NCBI RefSeq assembly: GCF_011030405.1
Contig: NZ_JAAJTJ010000009.1
Span: 1 to 64,000, forward strand
DNA: 64,000 nucleotides
Direction: 5' to 3'
Origin: Parapedobacter sp. SGR-10
Lineage (GTDB): Bacteria; Bacteroidota; Bacteroidia; Sphingobacteriales; Sphingobacteriaceae
The notes under the pieces were generated by a model. That model saw only the letters and a list, made by a program, of their open reading frames with translations. It was not told the origin of the DNA and ran no database searches. Made by a program: the position numbers and the translations under genes. The stretch's first letter is position 1; each line of letters begins with the position of its first letter. This document shows positions 1-8,768 of this stretch, piece by piece.

Positions 1-19
1 AAAGGAGATAAATAATATT

Positions 20-787
20 TTGAGGATTCGATTTTTAGGAACCGGAACTTCGCAGGGTGTCCCTGTGATAGCTTGTTCATGTGCTGTCTGTACATCTACT
101 GACAAGCGTGATAAGCGCCTGCGGACTTCTATTCTGGTCGAATTGGAAAATGAAAATATTGTCATCGATACGGGACCTGATTTTCGTTATCAAATGTTGC
201 GGGAGCGGATCAGTCATTTGGATGCTATATTAATGACCCATTCGCACAAAGATCACATTGCCGGATTGGATGATGTGAGAGCCTTCAACTATGCACAGCA
301 GGAGTCTATCTCTATCTATGCCAATTCGGATACATTGAGTGCATTGGAACGGGAATTTTATTATGCTTTTTCAGCTGTCAAATATCCGGGAGTACCTCAG
401 TTGGAATTGGTTGAGATACAACCGTTAGGATCTATTCAATTGTTTGGACAGGAAATTATTCCTTTTGATGTACTTCATTATAAAATGCCCGTCCTAGGGT
501 TTAGAATAGGTAAGTTTGCCTATATTACGGATGCCAAAACAGTTCCTTCTGAATCTTTAAAAGTATTGGAAGGGGTAGAGGTGTTGGTGGTGAATGCGCT
601 GCAGGAAATACCCCATATTTCCCATTTTACCCTCGAAGAAGCTTTGGCATTTATTGAAAAAGTAAATCCTAAAGCCGCTTACTTGACACATATCAGCCAT
701 CGCTTTGGTACACATGCGTATATACAGAGCAAGTTGCCTGCCGGGGTTTTTGTCGCTTATGACCGGTTGCGGGTGGAGGTAAAATAG
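20..787 (+). CDS. MBL-fold metal-dependent hydrolase (PhnP-like)
   Basis: A 255-residue metallo-beta-lactamase-fold hydrolase. It opens with the LGTGTSQGVP strand typical of the PhnP/RNase Z-like branch and has the metal-binding motif THSHKDH (HxHxDH) near residue 73, with further histidines near the C-terminus (TLEEALAF, then YLTHISH). An early Cys pair (CSCAVC) is usual in this Bacteroidota family. I chose the TTG at position 20 because homologues begin with this strand and an AAAGGAG stretch lies 12 bases upstream. The frame is open to the window edge, so an upstream start cannot be excluded. Related enzymes are phosphodiesterases, but the substrate here is unknown. Confidence 0.85.
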   Translation: MRIRFLGTGTSQGVPVIACSCAVCTSTDKRDKRLRTSILVELENENIVIDTGPDFRYQMLRERISHLDAILMTHSHKDHIAGLDDVRAFNYAQQESISIYANSDTLSALEREFYYAFSAVKYPGVPQLELVEIQPLGSIQLFGQEIIPFDVLHYKMPVLGFRIGKFAYITDAKTVPSESLKVLEGVEVLVVNALQEIPHISHFTLEEALAFIEKVNPKAAYLTHISHRFGTHAYIQSKLPAGVFVAYDRLRVEVK

Positions 788-871
788 AAAAGTAAAACCT
801 TTTCGCTTTTTTATTGTTCTACATAACAAAGAACTTTAAACAAATTTATAAACTTTAAAAACTCTAAAGCG

Positions 872-1024
872 ATGGGAAATATACTTTATCTAATAGCGGT
901 TATATTGGTCATCATATGGGCAATTAGTTTCCTTGGCGGATACGCTACTGGGAATATCATACACATTCTATTGGTTATTGCCATTATCGTGGTACTGTTG
1001 CGCATCATACGAGGTAATGCCTAG
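872..1024 (+). CDS. Lmo0937-type small membrane protein
   Basis: A 50-residue hydrophobic protein starting MGNILYLIAVILVIIWAI, with two predicted membrane segments (about residues 4-20 and 29-44) around a glycine-rich turn and a basic C-terminus (RIIRGNA). It matches the pattern of the short Lmo0937/DUF5670 family found widely in Bacteroidota. The function is unknown. Its TAG stop overlaps the stop of the convergent ispD through the palindrome CTAG at 1021-1024. Confidence 0.75.
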   Translation: MGNILYLIAVILVIIWAISFLGGYATGNIIHILLVIAIIVVLLRIIRGNA

Positions 1025-1713
1025 GTTTTTTTGTTGAGATACATTTGGGCTATCGTAAAATCTTCAGGATAGGTGATTTTCAGATTTTTTGGATCCCCTT
1101 GCAGAATGCTGATAGGATAGCCCAAATGCTCGACCACCGATGCTTCGTCTGTAAAATGGGATTGTTCTTCCTGTGCAAATGCTTTCATTAGGACAGTAGC
1201 CGGAAAAGTTTGTGGGGTTTGAATAATCCAAACTTTATCGCGATCCAAAGCTTTGGAAGATCCGGGTGTGCCGACACGTATGGAATTGATACTTTGGATG
1301 CCTAATATGTTGCCTTTTCCTTCTTGGCACAGCAGAAAGGATTTTTGGATAAGTTGGGGTGTGATCAGTGGACGGGCGGCGTCGTGTACAGCTATGGCTG
1401 TGTTTTCATTGATCAGATCAGCATAATTGTGCTGAATGTGTCTCAGTCCATTTTGTACGCTTTGAAATCGTGTTTTTCCACCAAAAATGACTTCATGTGG
1501 CGTTTCGAAATGATATTGTACACACTGGCTTTTCCATAAATCATGCATATCGGAATGAATGACGACAAAGATTTTGTCTGTACAATCTTTGAATGCATCT
1601 ATCGTGTGCATGAGAATGGGCCTGTCTTTTAAAAGCATATATTGCTTGGGAAGGGTGGAACTTATGCGATTTCCCTGCCCTCCTGCTGCTATGATGACGA
1701 TATTGTAAGGCAT
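1021..1713 (-). CDS. ispD: 2-C-methyl-D-erythritol 4-phosphate cytidylyltransferase
   Basis: IspD transfers CMP from CTP to 2-C-methyl-D-erythritol 4-phosphate in the MEP pathway of isoprenoid synthesis. The N-terminal nucleotide-binding loop IIAAGGQGNRI, the KQYMLL motif, VHDAARPLI and the C-terminal DEASVVEHLG and KITYPED motifs are all present. I chose the ATG at 1713 (MPYNIVIIAAGG, 230 residues, the normal family size) over an upstream in-frame ATG at 1752. The upstream one lies inside a terminator hairpin (1733-1757) and adds 13 non-conserved residues. The gene is read in the same direction as queA but is separated from it by that terminator. Confidence 0.95.
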   Translation of the reverse strand: MPYNIVIIAAGGQGNRISSTLPKQYMLLKDRPILMHTIDAFKDCTDKIFVVIHSDMHDLWKSQCVQYHFETPHEVIFGGKTRFQSVQNGLRHIQHNYADLINENTAIAVHDAARPLITPQLIQKSFLLCQEGKGNILGIQSINSIRVGTPGSSKALDRDKVWIIQTPQTFPATVLMKAFAQEEQSHFTDEASVVEHLGYPISILQGDPKNLKITYPEDFTIAQMYLNKKT

Positions 1714-1732
1714 ACTTCTGGATATAATAAAA

Positions 1733-1757
1733 AAAGCGTGAATATTTTTCACGCTTT
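1733..1757 (-). terminator. Rho-independent terminator after queA
   Basis: Read on the minus strand, the 10-bp perfect stem AAAGCGTGAA/TTCACGCTTT with a 5-nt loop is followed by a run of T (plus-strand A run 1729-1735). It lies about 120 nt past the queA stop and just upstream of the ispD start. Confidence 0.75.
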
Positions 1758-1877
1758 AAAAATATCGAATTAATTTTATTTTGAAGTTACATAAAGTATG
1801 AAAGCGACGTAAGCTGTAGTGATAGTTATGTTCATATATCACCGGATCCCCCTCATCACTAGGGTCATCTTATATTT

Positions 1878-2927
1878 TTAAATGATCAACATTGCATCTC
1901 CGTAGCTGTAGAAACGATATTTTTCCTTGACAGCTACTTCGTATGCATTCATGACATTTTCGTATCCTGCAAACGCCGCAATCATGACCAAAAGAGTCGA
2001 TTCTGGTGTATGGAAGTTTGTAATCATTGAATTGGCAATACTAAACTCGTACGGAGGGTAAATAAATTTACTCGTCCAATCGGTGGCTGCTTTAAGATGT
2101 TTGTCTGCCGAGACAGAAGACTCAATGGCGCGCATGGAGGTCGTGCCGACTGCACATATGCGTCTTTTGCTGTCTATGGCTCTGTTGACTGTGCGGGCAG
2201 CCTCTTCGGTGATGATAAACTGTTCAGAATCCATTTTATGTTTGGTCAAATCTTCCACCTCTACCGTACGGAAAGTACCCAAACCGACATGTAATGTGAT
2301 TTCTGCGAAGTCCACACCTTTGAGTTCCAATCGCTTCATCAGCTCTCTAGAGAAGTGCAGACCTGCGGTAGGAGCAGCTACAGCTCCTTCGTTTTTGGCG
2401 TAAATGGTCTGGTAGCGGAATTTGTCTTCGGGCGTAGCTTTACGTTTTATGTATTTTGGAAGCGGTGTTTCGCCTAGGATTTCGATGTTACGACGAAATT
2501 CCTCGTCTGTGCCATCAAATAGGAAACGGATGGTACGGCCACGTGAAGTAGTGTTGTCCACGACTTCGGCCACCAACAAGTCGTCTTCTCCAAAATATAG
2601 CTTGTTGCCCACACGGATTTTACGGGCAGGATCTACCAACACATCCCAAAGGCGCAATTCCTTGTTCAGCTCACGCAATAGAAATACTTCTATCGTGGCA
2701 CCGGTTTTTTCCTTGTTGCCGTACATGCGGGCAGGAAATACCTTGGTGTTGTTGAGTATCATGACATCTTTTTCGTCAAAATAATCCAAGACATCTTTAA
2801 AAATCTTATGCTCTATTTTACCTGAATCGCGGTGTAAGACCATTAGGCGAGACTCATCGCGGTGTTCGGCTGGTTCGGACGCCAATAAAGATTCTGGTAA
2901 ATTAAATTTGAATTGGGATAATTTCAT
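1878..2927 (-). CDS. queA: S-adenosylmethionine:tRNA ribosyltransferase-isomerase
   Basis: QueA moves the ribosyl part of S-adenosylmethionine onto preQ1-modified tRNA to make epoxyqueuosine. The 349-residue length is normal. Family motifs are clear: FNLPESLLA at the N-terminus, [16 protein letters not shown] sequence ([15 protein letters not shown]), [23 protein letters not shown]-like [13 protein letters not shown], and the C-terminal [15 protein letters not shown]. The first ATG fits the family start. No other queuosine gene is in the window. Confidence 0.96.
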   Translation of the reverse strand: MKLSQFKFNLPESLLASEPAEHRDESRLMVLHRDSGKIEHKIFKDVLDYFDEKDVMILNNTKVFPARMYGNKEKTGATIEVFLLRELNKELRLWDVLVDPARKIRVGNKLYFGEDDLLVAEVVDNTTSRGRTIRFLFDGTDEEFRRNIEILGETPLPKYIKRKATPEDKFRYQTIYAKNEGAVAAPTAGLHFSRELMKRLELKGVDFAEITLHVGLGTFRTVEVEDLTKHKMDSEQFIITEEAARTVNRAIDSKRRICAVGTTSMRAIESSVSADKHLKAATDWTSKFIYPPYEFSIANSMITNFHTPESTLLVMIAAFAGYENVMNAYEVAVKEKYRFYSYGDAMLII

Positions 2928-2985
2928 TTTGCTATCAATATTAAAGTTCCTTCGTAAAGCAATGCCGCTGCTTAAAAAAAGAATA

Positions 2986-2993
2986 CAAAGGTA
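2986..2993 (-). promoter_or_regulatory. queA: Putative queA promoter -7 element
   Basis: The minus strand reads TACCTTTG, an exact match to the Bacteroidota -7 element TAnnTTTG, about 60 nt upstream of the queA ATG. No convincing TTG -33 element is seen at the usual spacing. Confidence 0.4.
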
Positions 2994-3211
2994 TATATTT
3001 TTCTGGATAAATAGGTGAATTTTAAGACTTATTAACGTCGGGTTTAAAAAGAGGTGATTTGCTGTGTTTTCTGTGGTTTTTAAGGTGTGGAATGATTTTT
3101 GTTTTCCTAAATTTAAATTATTCAGCTTCGGTTCGGGTCAGATATAAAATTATGGACGGATTCGTTGTTTGGAATAGTATAGCATGCCATTCACCAAAAA
3201 TAAAAAATGAA

Positions 3212-4219
3212 ATGAAGAAAACACTTTTAACATTTATCGTTGGATCGTTCCTACTCTCGTGTACTAATAATACAAGAAAAACAGATGAAGGGACTTCTGC
3301 CGAAGACAGTATCGTGACAGAGGAAGTAAAAGGAGAAGAAGCAGAAATGGTCTCATCTTTTGACATCAACAGTATTCCGGTATCAGACAAGGAGATCGGG
3401 GATTTCCCATTTTTTAGTTTTCCGGAAGGGATGAAATCACAGAATAGACCAATTGAACGTGATTACGACATTATTTATTTTCCGATTGACGGGATAATGA
3501 CACCGATTGAAGGTAAAGTTTTCAAGGTAAATGTTTCTTTGGAAGACCGAAGAAATGATAATTGGTCGCTTCCTTTTTTTCTAAAAAGTTATGACGATGC
3601 TATCCTTTCGGCAGGCGGGCAAAAGATTTTTGATGGAAAAATTACAAGAGAAGAATATGAACGTTATAAAGACGAAGCTACTTACCTGGGAGAAGATGGC
3701 TCTATAGGATACACAAGTGATAATATCAAAGTTTATGTCATCCGCCGATCCGACGGCAAAAATATCTACATACAGTTAACGGGCAACACAGCGGGTGGTA
3801 AGCTGAACATTTTACAGGAAGAAGGTTTCAAGCAGACTATCACTATCCTCAAATCCGATGAGATCAAAAAGCAATTGGATGAACAGGGCAAAGCGGTCCT
3901 GCACATCAACTTTGATACAGACAAAGCAACTTTGAAGCCGGACGGATCGGAGGTTGTAAGTGAAATTGTGAAAGTATTGTCATCCGATCCAACCTTAAAG
4001 ATTGCCATTAATGGATATACCGACAATTCGGGAAGTAAAGAACATAACCTTAAACTTTCGGAAGAGAGAGCTTCGACCGTAAAAAGTGAAATCATCAAAG
4101 CTGGGATAGCGGCAGAAAGATTGACGTCCAAGGGTTTTGGACAGGGAAATCCGATAGCTGATAATGGCACCGAAGAAGGGAAAGCTCAGAATAGGAGAGT
4201 GGAGTTGGTAAAGCGATAA
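3212..4219 (+). CDS. OmpA-family peptidoglycan-binding lipoprotein
   Basis: A 335-residue exported lipoprotein with a signal peptide and lipobox ending FLLSC (Cys about residue 17). A low-complexity acidic linker and a middle domain of unknown function follow. The C-terminal OmpA domain (about residues 225-335) has the peptidoglycan-binding signature GYTDNSGSKEHNLKLSEERA, RLTSKGFGQGNPIADN and NRRVEL. It probably tethers the outer membrane to peptidoglycan. I chose ATG 3212 because the in-frame extension upstream to 3059 is not signal-peptide-like. A strong terminator follows. Confidence 0.85.
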   Translation: MKKTLLTFIVGSFLLSCTNNTRKTDEGTSAEDSIVTEEVKGEEAEMVSSFDINSIPVSDKEIGDFPFFSFPEGMKSQNRPIERDYDIIYFPIDGIMTPIEGKVFKVNVSLEDRRNDNWSLPFFLKSYDDAILSAGGQKIFDGKITREEYERYKDEATYLGEDGSIGYTSDNIKVYVIRRSDGKNIYIQLTGNTAGGKLNILQEEGFKQTITILKSDEIKKQLDEQGKAVLHINFDTDKATLKPDGSEVVSEIVKVLSSDPTLKIAINGYTDNSGSKEHNLKLSEERASTVKSEIIKAGIAAERLTSKGFGQGNPIADNGTEEGKAQNRRVELVKR

Positions 4220-4263
4220 GGTCAGTAGGCTTGAAATTCCTAAATATCCGACATCATTATGCT

Positions 4264-4295
4264 AGCCTGCAGTTTAAACTGCAGGCTTTTTTTTC
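4264..4295 (+). terminator. Strong terminator after the OmpA-type gene
   Basis: A perfect 24-nt palindrome (4264-4287, half AGCCTGCAGTTT) is followed directly by eight T residues (4288-4295). It separates the OmpA-like gene from the glycogen cluster. Confidence 0.85.
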
Positions 4296-4378
4296 AAAAA
4301 AAGTCTGTTTTATATAAAAATAAATCGTACTTTAAGACCAACATAAACCAAATATTAAAATTAAGAATATAATTTTTT

Positions 4379-6835
4379 ATGGGAGATACGAAGAAAGAAG
4401 AATTTGCAACAGAGATGATGGAAGAGGAGTCTTTGGACGGTAATATCCATCACGTCAATAACCCTGTGCTGGATTTGCCAGAGATAGAGAAGAAATACTT
4501 GCGTTCAGTAACAGGATATGTAAAAGAATCAAATAGTTATATCTTTACGGATGGTAAGGCAAAAGTAGAGGTCAAGGTCATTACGGACGAAATCATCCGC
4601 GTTCGATTGGCTCCGCAAGGTGTATTTTTGGATGATTTTTCATATGCTGTTGTCGAGGTGGACGAGCATGCCAATGCGCATCATAGTTCGGAGGACGGAC
4701 AGAATTATTATGTGGTGACTTCTAGTGTAGTCTGTACGATCAGTAAAAAGAATTTCTTGGTGTCCTTTGGTGACAAGGATGGGACGATCTTGAATGCGGA
4801 TTATGCACCTATGCACTGGGAAGAAAACCCCGATTTTGGGGGGTACTATGTGTACTGTACAAAAAAAGCTTATGAAGATGAAGTGTTCTTTGGTGGAGGC
4901 GACAAGGCTACGAACCTCAATCTGCGGGGCAGGAGGATACGCAATTGGAATTCGGATACCTATTCGTTTGCCTTTAATCAAGATCCGCTGTACAAGACCA
5001 TTCCTTTTTATCTAGGTGTAACGCAGGGAAATGCATACGGTATATTTTTCGACAATACATTTAAGACATTTTTCGATTTTGCGGCAGAGTACCATGACCA
5101 GACAAGTTTTTGGTCTGAGGGAGGGGAGCTGCAATATTACTACATTCATGGCCCTCAATTGATGGACGTAGTCAAGCGTTATCATGCGCTGACAGGTACA
5201 CACTATATGCCCCCTATATGGGCATTGGGCTATCACCAGTGCCGTTGGAGCTATTATCCCGAAAACAAGGTGCGCGATGTTGCCAACGAGTTCCGTAAGC
5301 GCGAAATCCCGTGCGATGCTCTTTATCTGGATATAGACTATATGGATGGATATCGGTGTTTTACCTGGAACAAACAATATTTTCCGGATCCTAGGAAGAT
5401 GATCAGTGACCTGGCGGCCAACGGTTTCAAGACCGTCGTCATGATCGATCCCGGTATTAAGGTAGACGAAGACTATTGGGTGTTTAAGGAAGGTCACGAC
5501 AACCGTTATTTCTGCCGTCGCGGAGACGATTATTTCATGGAGGGGTTTGTATGGCCCGGCAGATGCCAATTTCCGGACTATACCAACCCGAAGGTGAGAG
5601 AATGGTGGGGAACATTGTATAAAGGATTGGTGGAAGATGGTGTAGCAGGATTTTGGAATGATATGAACGAACCGGCAGTTTTTGGTCGGGGAACTTTCCC
5701 GGACGATGTGCGCCATCATTATGACGGATATAGAGGCTCACACCGCAAAGCACACAATATATACGGTATGCAGATGGTGAGAGCAACCTACGAAGGTTTG
5801 CACAAATTATATAAAAACAAAAGACCATTTACGATCACACGTGCAGCTTATGCGGGTACACAGCGCTACTCTTCTGTATGGACAGGAGATAATGTGGCAA
5901 CTTGGGAACACCTTCGCATAGGTACTTTGCAGCTTCAGCGTCTCGCTGTCTCGGGCTTGTCCTTCTGTGGTACAGATATAGGTGGTTTCACGGGTAATCC
6001 TGATGGAGAGCTATACACGAGATGGATGCAATTTGGTGTATTTTCTCCTTTCATGCGTGTGCATTCGGCAGGTGATACACGTGACCGTGAACCGTGGTCC
6101 TTTGGACCCGAATGGGAGGCTATATGTAAGAAATTTATCGAATTGCGTTATAAATTGTTGCCGTATATCTACTCGGTTTTTTGGCAGCAACATAAATATA
6201 GACTTCCTATCTTAAGGCCCATTGCTTTATTGGAACAGCATATTTATAAGAATTTGTTGCGCGAGGAAGAGTTTGCGTTTGGGGATAAGATATTGGTTTC
6301 GCCGGTTATCAATCCGGGAGAGATGTCTAAGATCGTCTATCTCCCTGAGGGAGAATGGTATTATTATTTTTCCAATGAAGTATTTGTAGGGGCACAGGAG
6401 GTGACGATAGCTACCCCATTGGACGAAATGCCCATCTTTGTCAAAGGAGGAACGGTATTGCCCGAATACCCGGTCATGCAATACACCAATGAGAAGAAGA
6501 TTGATGCTTTAAAGTATCTGGTCTACTTTGGAAACGGTGAGCATCATAGTTACGACTATGAAGATCATGGGGACACATTTGCCTTCGAACAGAATATTTA
6601 TTTGGAAAGGCACTTTGTACAGACAGGAACATCAAAATCCTTGACCTTGCTGCAACAAAGGGAAGGTTTGTACACTGAAAAGTACGATACGTATAAATTG
6701 TATTTTGTAGGATTGCCCTTCCAAGCGAGCAAAGCTGTGATAGATGGCATACAAGTCCCTTTGCTGGATGATGTGGAGAACAATATGAAATACATTGTCG
6801 TAGACATCGATTTCAAAAAACTCGTATTGGAATAG
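4379..6835 (+). CDS. Glycoside hydrolase family 31 alpha-glucosidase
   Basis: An 818-residue GH31 enzyme expected to cleave alpha-linked glucose from the non-reducing ends of oligo- or polysaccharides. It has the N-terminal beta-sandwich (about 45-270) and the (beta/alpha)8 barrel. The catalytic nucleophile is Asp428 in GFWNDMNEPAVF and the acid/base is Asp504 in WTGDNVATWEH. GTDIGGF follows at 531-537. No signal peptide is seen, so it is probably cytoplasmic. It is the first gene of a tight run with glgB, glgA and glgC, which suggests glycogen or maltodextrin turnover. The first 40 residues are acidic and poorly conserved, so the start is less certain than the body. Confidence 0.92.
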   Translation: MGDTKKEEFATEMMEEESLDGNIHHVNNPVLDLPEIEKKYLRSVTGYVKESNSYIFTDGKAKVEVKVITDEIIRVRLAPQGVFLDDFSYAVVEVDEHANAHHSSEDGQNYYVVTSSVVCTISKKNFLVSFGDKDGTILNADYAPMHWEENPDFGGYYVYCTKKAYEDEVFFGGGDKATNLNLRGRRIRNWNSDTYSFAFNQDPLYKTIPFYLGVTQGNAYGIFFDNTFKTFFDFAAEYHDQTSFWSEGGELQYYYIHGPQLMDVVKRYHALTGTHYMPPIWALGYHQCRWSYYPENKVRDVANEFRKREIPCDALYLDIDYMDGYRCFTWNKQYFPDPRKMISDLAANGFKTVVMIDPGIKVDEDYWVFKEGHDNRYFCRRGDDYFMEGFVWPGRCQFPDYTNPKVREWWGTLYKGLVEDGVAGFWNDMNEPAVFGRGTFPDDVRHHYDGYRGSHRKAHNIYGMQMVRATYEGLHKLYKNKRPFTITRAAYAGTQRYSSVWTGDNVATWEHLRIGTLQLQRLAVSGLSFCGTDIGGFTGNPDGELYTRWMQFGVFSPFMRVHSAGDTRDREPWSFGPEWEAICKKFIELRYKLLPYIYSVFWQQHKYRLPILRPIALLEQHIYKNLLREEEFAFGDKILVSPVINPGEMSKIVYLPEGEWYYYFSNEVFVGAQEVTIATPLDEMPIFVKGGTVLPEYPVMQYTNEKKIDALKYLVYFGNGEHHSYDYEDHGDTFAFEQNIYLERHFVQTGTSKSLTLLQQREGLYTEKYDTYKLYFVGLPFQASKAVIDGIQVPLLDDVENNMKYIVVDIDFKKLVLE

Positions 6836-6853
6836 ACTTTATAAACTTAAGTT

Positions 6854-8764
6854 ATGAGTGTTACCGTTGAAGTATTTTCTTTGCTTACAGACTTTGATAT
6901 CGGCTTATTTAAGGCTGGGAGACATTATCGTCTGTATGAAAAATTAGGCTCGCAGACTGTCTTTATCAATGGCAGACAAGGTGTTTACTTTGCGGTGTGG
7001 GCTCCAAATGCACAATCTGTGTCTGTTATTGGGAATTTCAACGGTTGGAATCCTCATAGTCACCAACTTTTTGTCCGTTGGGATGAAAGTGGTATCTGGG
7101 AAGGAGTGGTCTACGATATACATATCGGAGAAGTATATAAATATCACATCACGACCCATCAAGGCGAAAAACTCGAAAAGGGCGACCCTTTTGCACTTGT
7201 GGCCGAATTGCCACCTAAAACGGCTTCTATCGTAGGTACAACATGGTATAAGTGGGGTGACGAAAGGTGGATGCGAGACCGGAAAGAAAGAAACCGATTG
7301 GACCGTCCTTTCTCTGTATACGAAATGCATATAGGTTCGTGGATGCGCGATCCCAATCATCCGGAACGTTTTTTGAGTTATCGTGAGATTGCGGACAAGT
7401 TAGTGCCTTATATCAAGAACATGGGCTTTACACATGTAGAATTTATGCCTTTGATGGAGCATCCTTATTATCCATCGTGGGGCTACCAGATTACAGGCTA
7501 TTTTGCGGCCAGTGCCAGATATGGAGGGCCGCAGGATCTGATGTTTTTGATTGATCAGCTGCACAAAAACGATATTGGTGTAATTCTGGATTGGGTTCCT
7601 TCACATTTCCCGGGGGATGCGCATGGACTTTGGCGCTTTGACGGCTCTGCGCTGTATGAGCACGAAGATCCTAGAAAGGGCTTTCATCCGGATTGGAAAT
7701 CTTACATTTTCAATTACGGTAGAAACGAGGTGCGCTCTTTTCTGATCAGCAATGCGTTATTCTGGCTCGACAGATACCATATCGATGGTTTGAGAGTGGA
7801 TGCGGTGGCCTCGATGCTGTATCTTGATTATTCGCGTAATGAAGGCGAGTGGATACCCAATGAGTTTGGTGGCAGGGAGAACCTGGAAGCTGTGGCATTC
7901 CTTAAGGAATTTAATGAAGCTGTATATGCCAATTATCCCGATGTACAGACCATAGCGGAGGAATCGACGTCTTGGCCTGGGGTGAGCAAACCTACGTATG
8001 ACAATGGACTTGGCTTCGGAATGAAGTGGATGATGGGGTGGATGCACGATACGTTGGATTATTTCAGTGAGGATCCTATTCATAGAAAGTACCACCACGA
8101 TAGGCTGACCTTTGCAACGGTGTATGCCTATCACGAGCATTTTATGCTTCCCTTGTCACACGATGAGGTCGTGTACGGCAAACAATCCCTGATCTATAAA
8201 ATGCCCGGAGATGAATGGCAAAAGTTTGCCAATCTACGTGCTTTGTATCTGTATATGTTTACTTTCTCCGGAACGAAATTGCTGTTTATGGGAGGAGAAT
8301 TTGGTCAGACCAGCGAATGGAATGTCAACCAATCCCTGGATTGGCATCTGTTGGACTATACTCCGCATAGAGGTATGCAACAGTTTGTCAAACAGCTAAA
8401 CCATCTCTACAAAGCCGAGCCAGCCCTTTATGAAAAAGCTTTCAGTGAGGCCGGTTTTGAATGGTTGGAGTACGGAGATCGTGATCGTTCGGTTTTCGCT
8501 TATATCCGCAAAGGACATGATCGCCACAACGACCTCGTCGTCGTGTTGAACCTCACACCGGTTGTTTGGGAAGACTATCGCTTAGGTGTTCCGGCATCAG
8601 GCAATTGGGAAGTGATTTTCAACTCGGATGAGGAGGGCTTTTACGGCTCGGGGATAGATAGCCGAAATGCAAAATCGGAAGCTCTCCCGTGGATGGGCAG
8701 AGCGCATTCGATCGTTGTCAGTTTGCCTCCTTTGGGGGGATTAGTGCTTAAGTTAACACAGTAG
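6854..8764 (+). CDS. glgB: 1,4-alpha-glucan branching enzyme
   Basis: GlgB makes alpha-1,6 branches in glycogen. The 636 residues comprise an N-terminal CBM48 module (about 35-125, FAVWAPNAQSVSVIGNFNGW), a GH13 barrel and a C-terminal all-beta domain. Catalytic residues are visible: Asp316 in DGLRVDAVASM, Glu369/370 in TIAEESTSWPGV, and the transition-state His-Asp in SHDEVVYGK (436-438). It lacks the extra N1 module of the longer E. coli form. It starts 18 nt after the GH31 gene and ends 4 nt before glgA. Confidence 0.97.
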   Translation: MSVTVEVFSLLTDFDIGLFKAGRHYRLYEKLGSQTVFINGRQGVYFAVWAPNAQSVSVIGNFNGWNPHSHQLFVRWDESGIWEGVVYDIHIGEVYKYHITTHQGEKLEKGDPFALVAELPPKTASIVGTTWYKWGDERWMRDRKERNRLDRPFSVYEMHIGSWMRDPNHPERFLSYREIADKLVPYIKNMGFTHVEFMPLMEHPYYPSWGYQITGYFAASARYGGPQDLMFLIDQLHKNDIGVILDWVPSHFPGDAHGLWRFDGSALYEHEDPRKGFHPDWKSYIFNYGRNEVRSFLISNALFWLDRYHIDGLRVDAVASMLYLDYSRNEGEWIPNEFGGRENLEAVAFLKEFNEAVYANYPDVQTIAEESTSWPGVSKPTYDNGLGFGMKWMMGWMHDTLDYFSEDPIHRKYHHDRLTFATVYAYHEHFMLPLSHDEVVYGKQSLIYKMPGDEWQKFANLRALYLYMFTFSGTKLLFMGGEFGQTSEWNVNQSLDWHLLDYTPHRGMQQFVKQLNHLYKAEPALYEKAFSEAGFEWLEYGDRDRSVFAYIRKGHDRHNDLVVVLNLTPVVWEDYRLGVPASGNWEVIFNSDEEGFYGSGIDSRNAKSEALPWMGRAHSIVVSLPPLGGLVLKLTQ

Positions 8765-8768
8765 TTTT

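Noticed and set aside
3059..3211. N-terminal extension of the OmpA-type lipoprotein
   Set aside because: The added 51 residues are not conserved in type and would bury the signal peptide and lipobox that start at 3212.
5012..5719. 235-residue open frame on the minus strand within the GH31 gene
   Set aside because: It is fully inside a strongly conserved coding gene on the other strand and resembles no known family.
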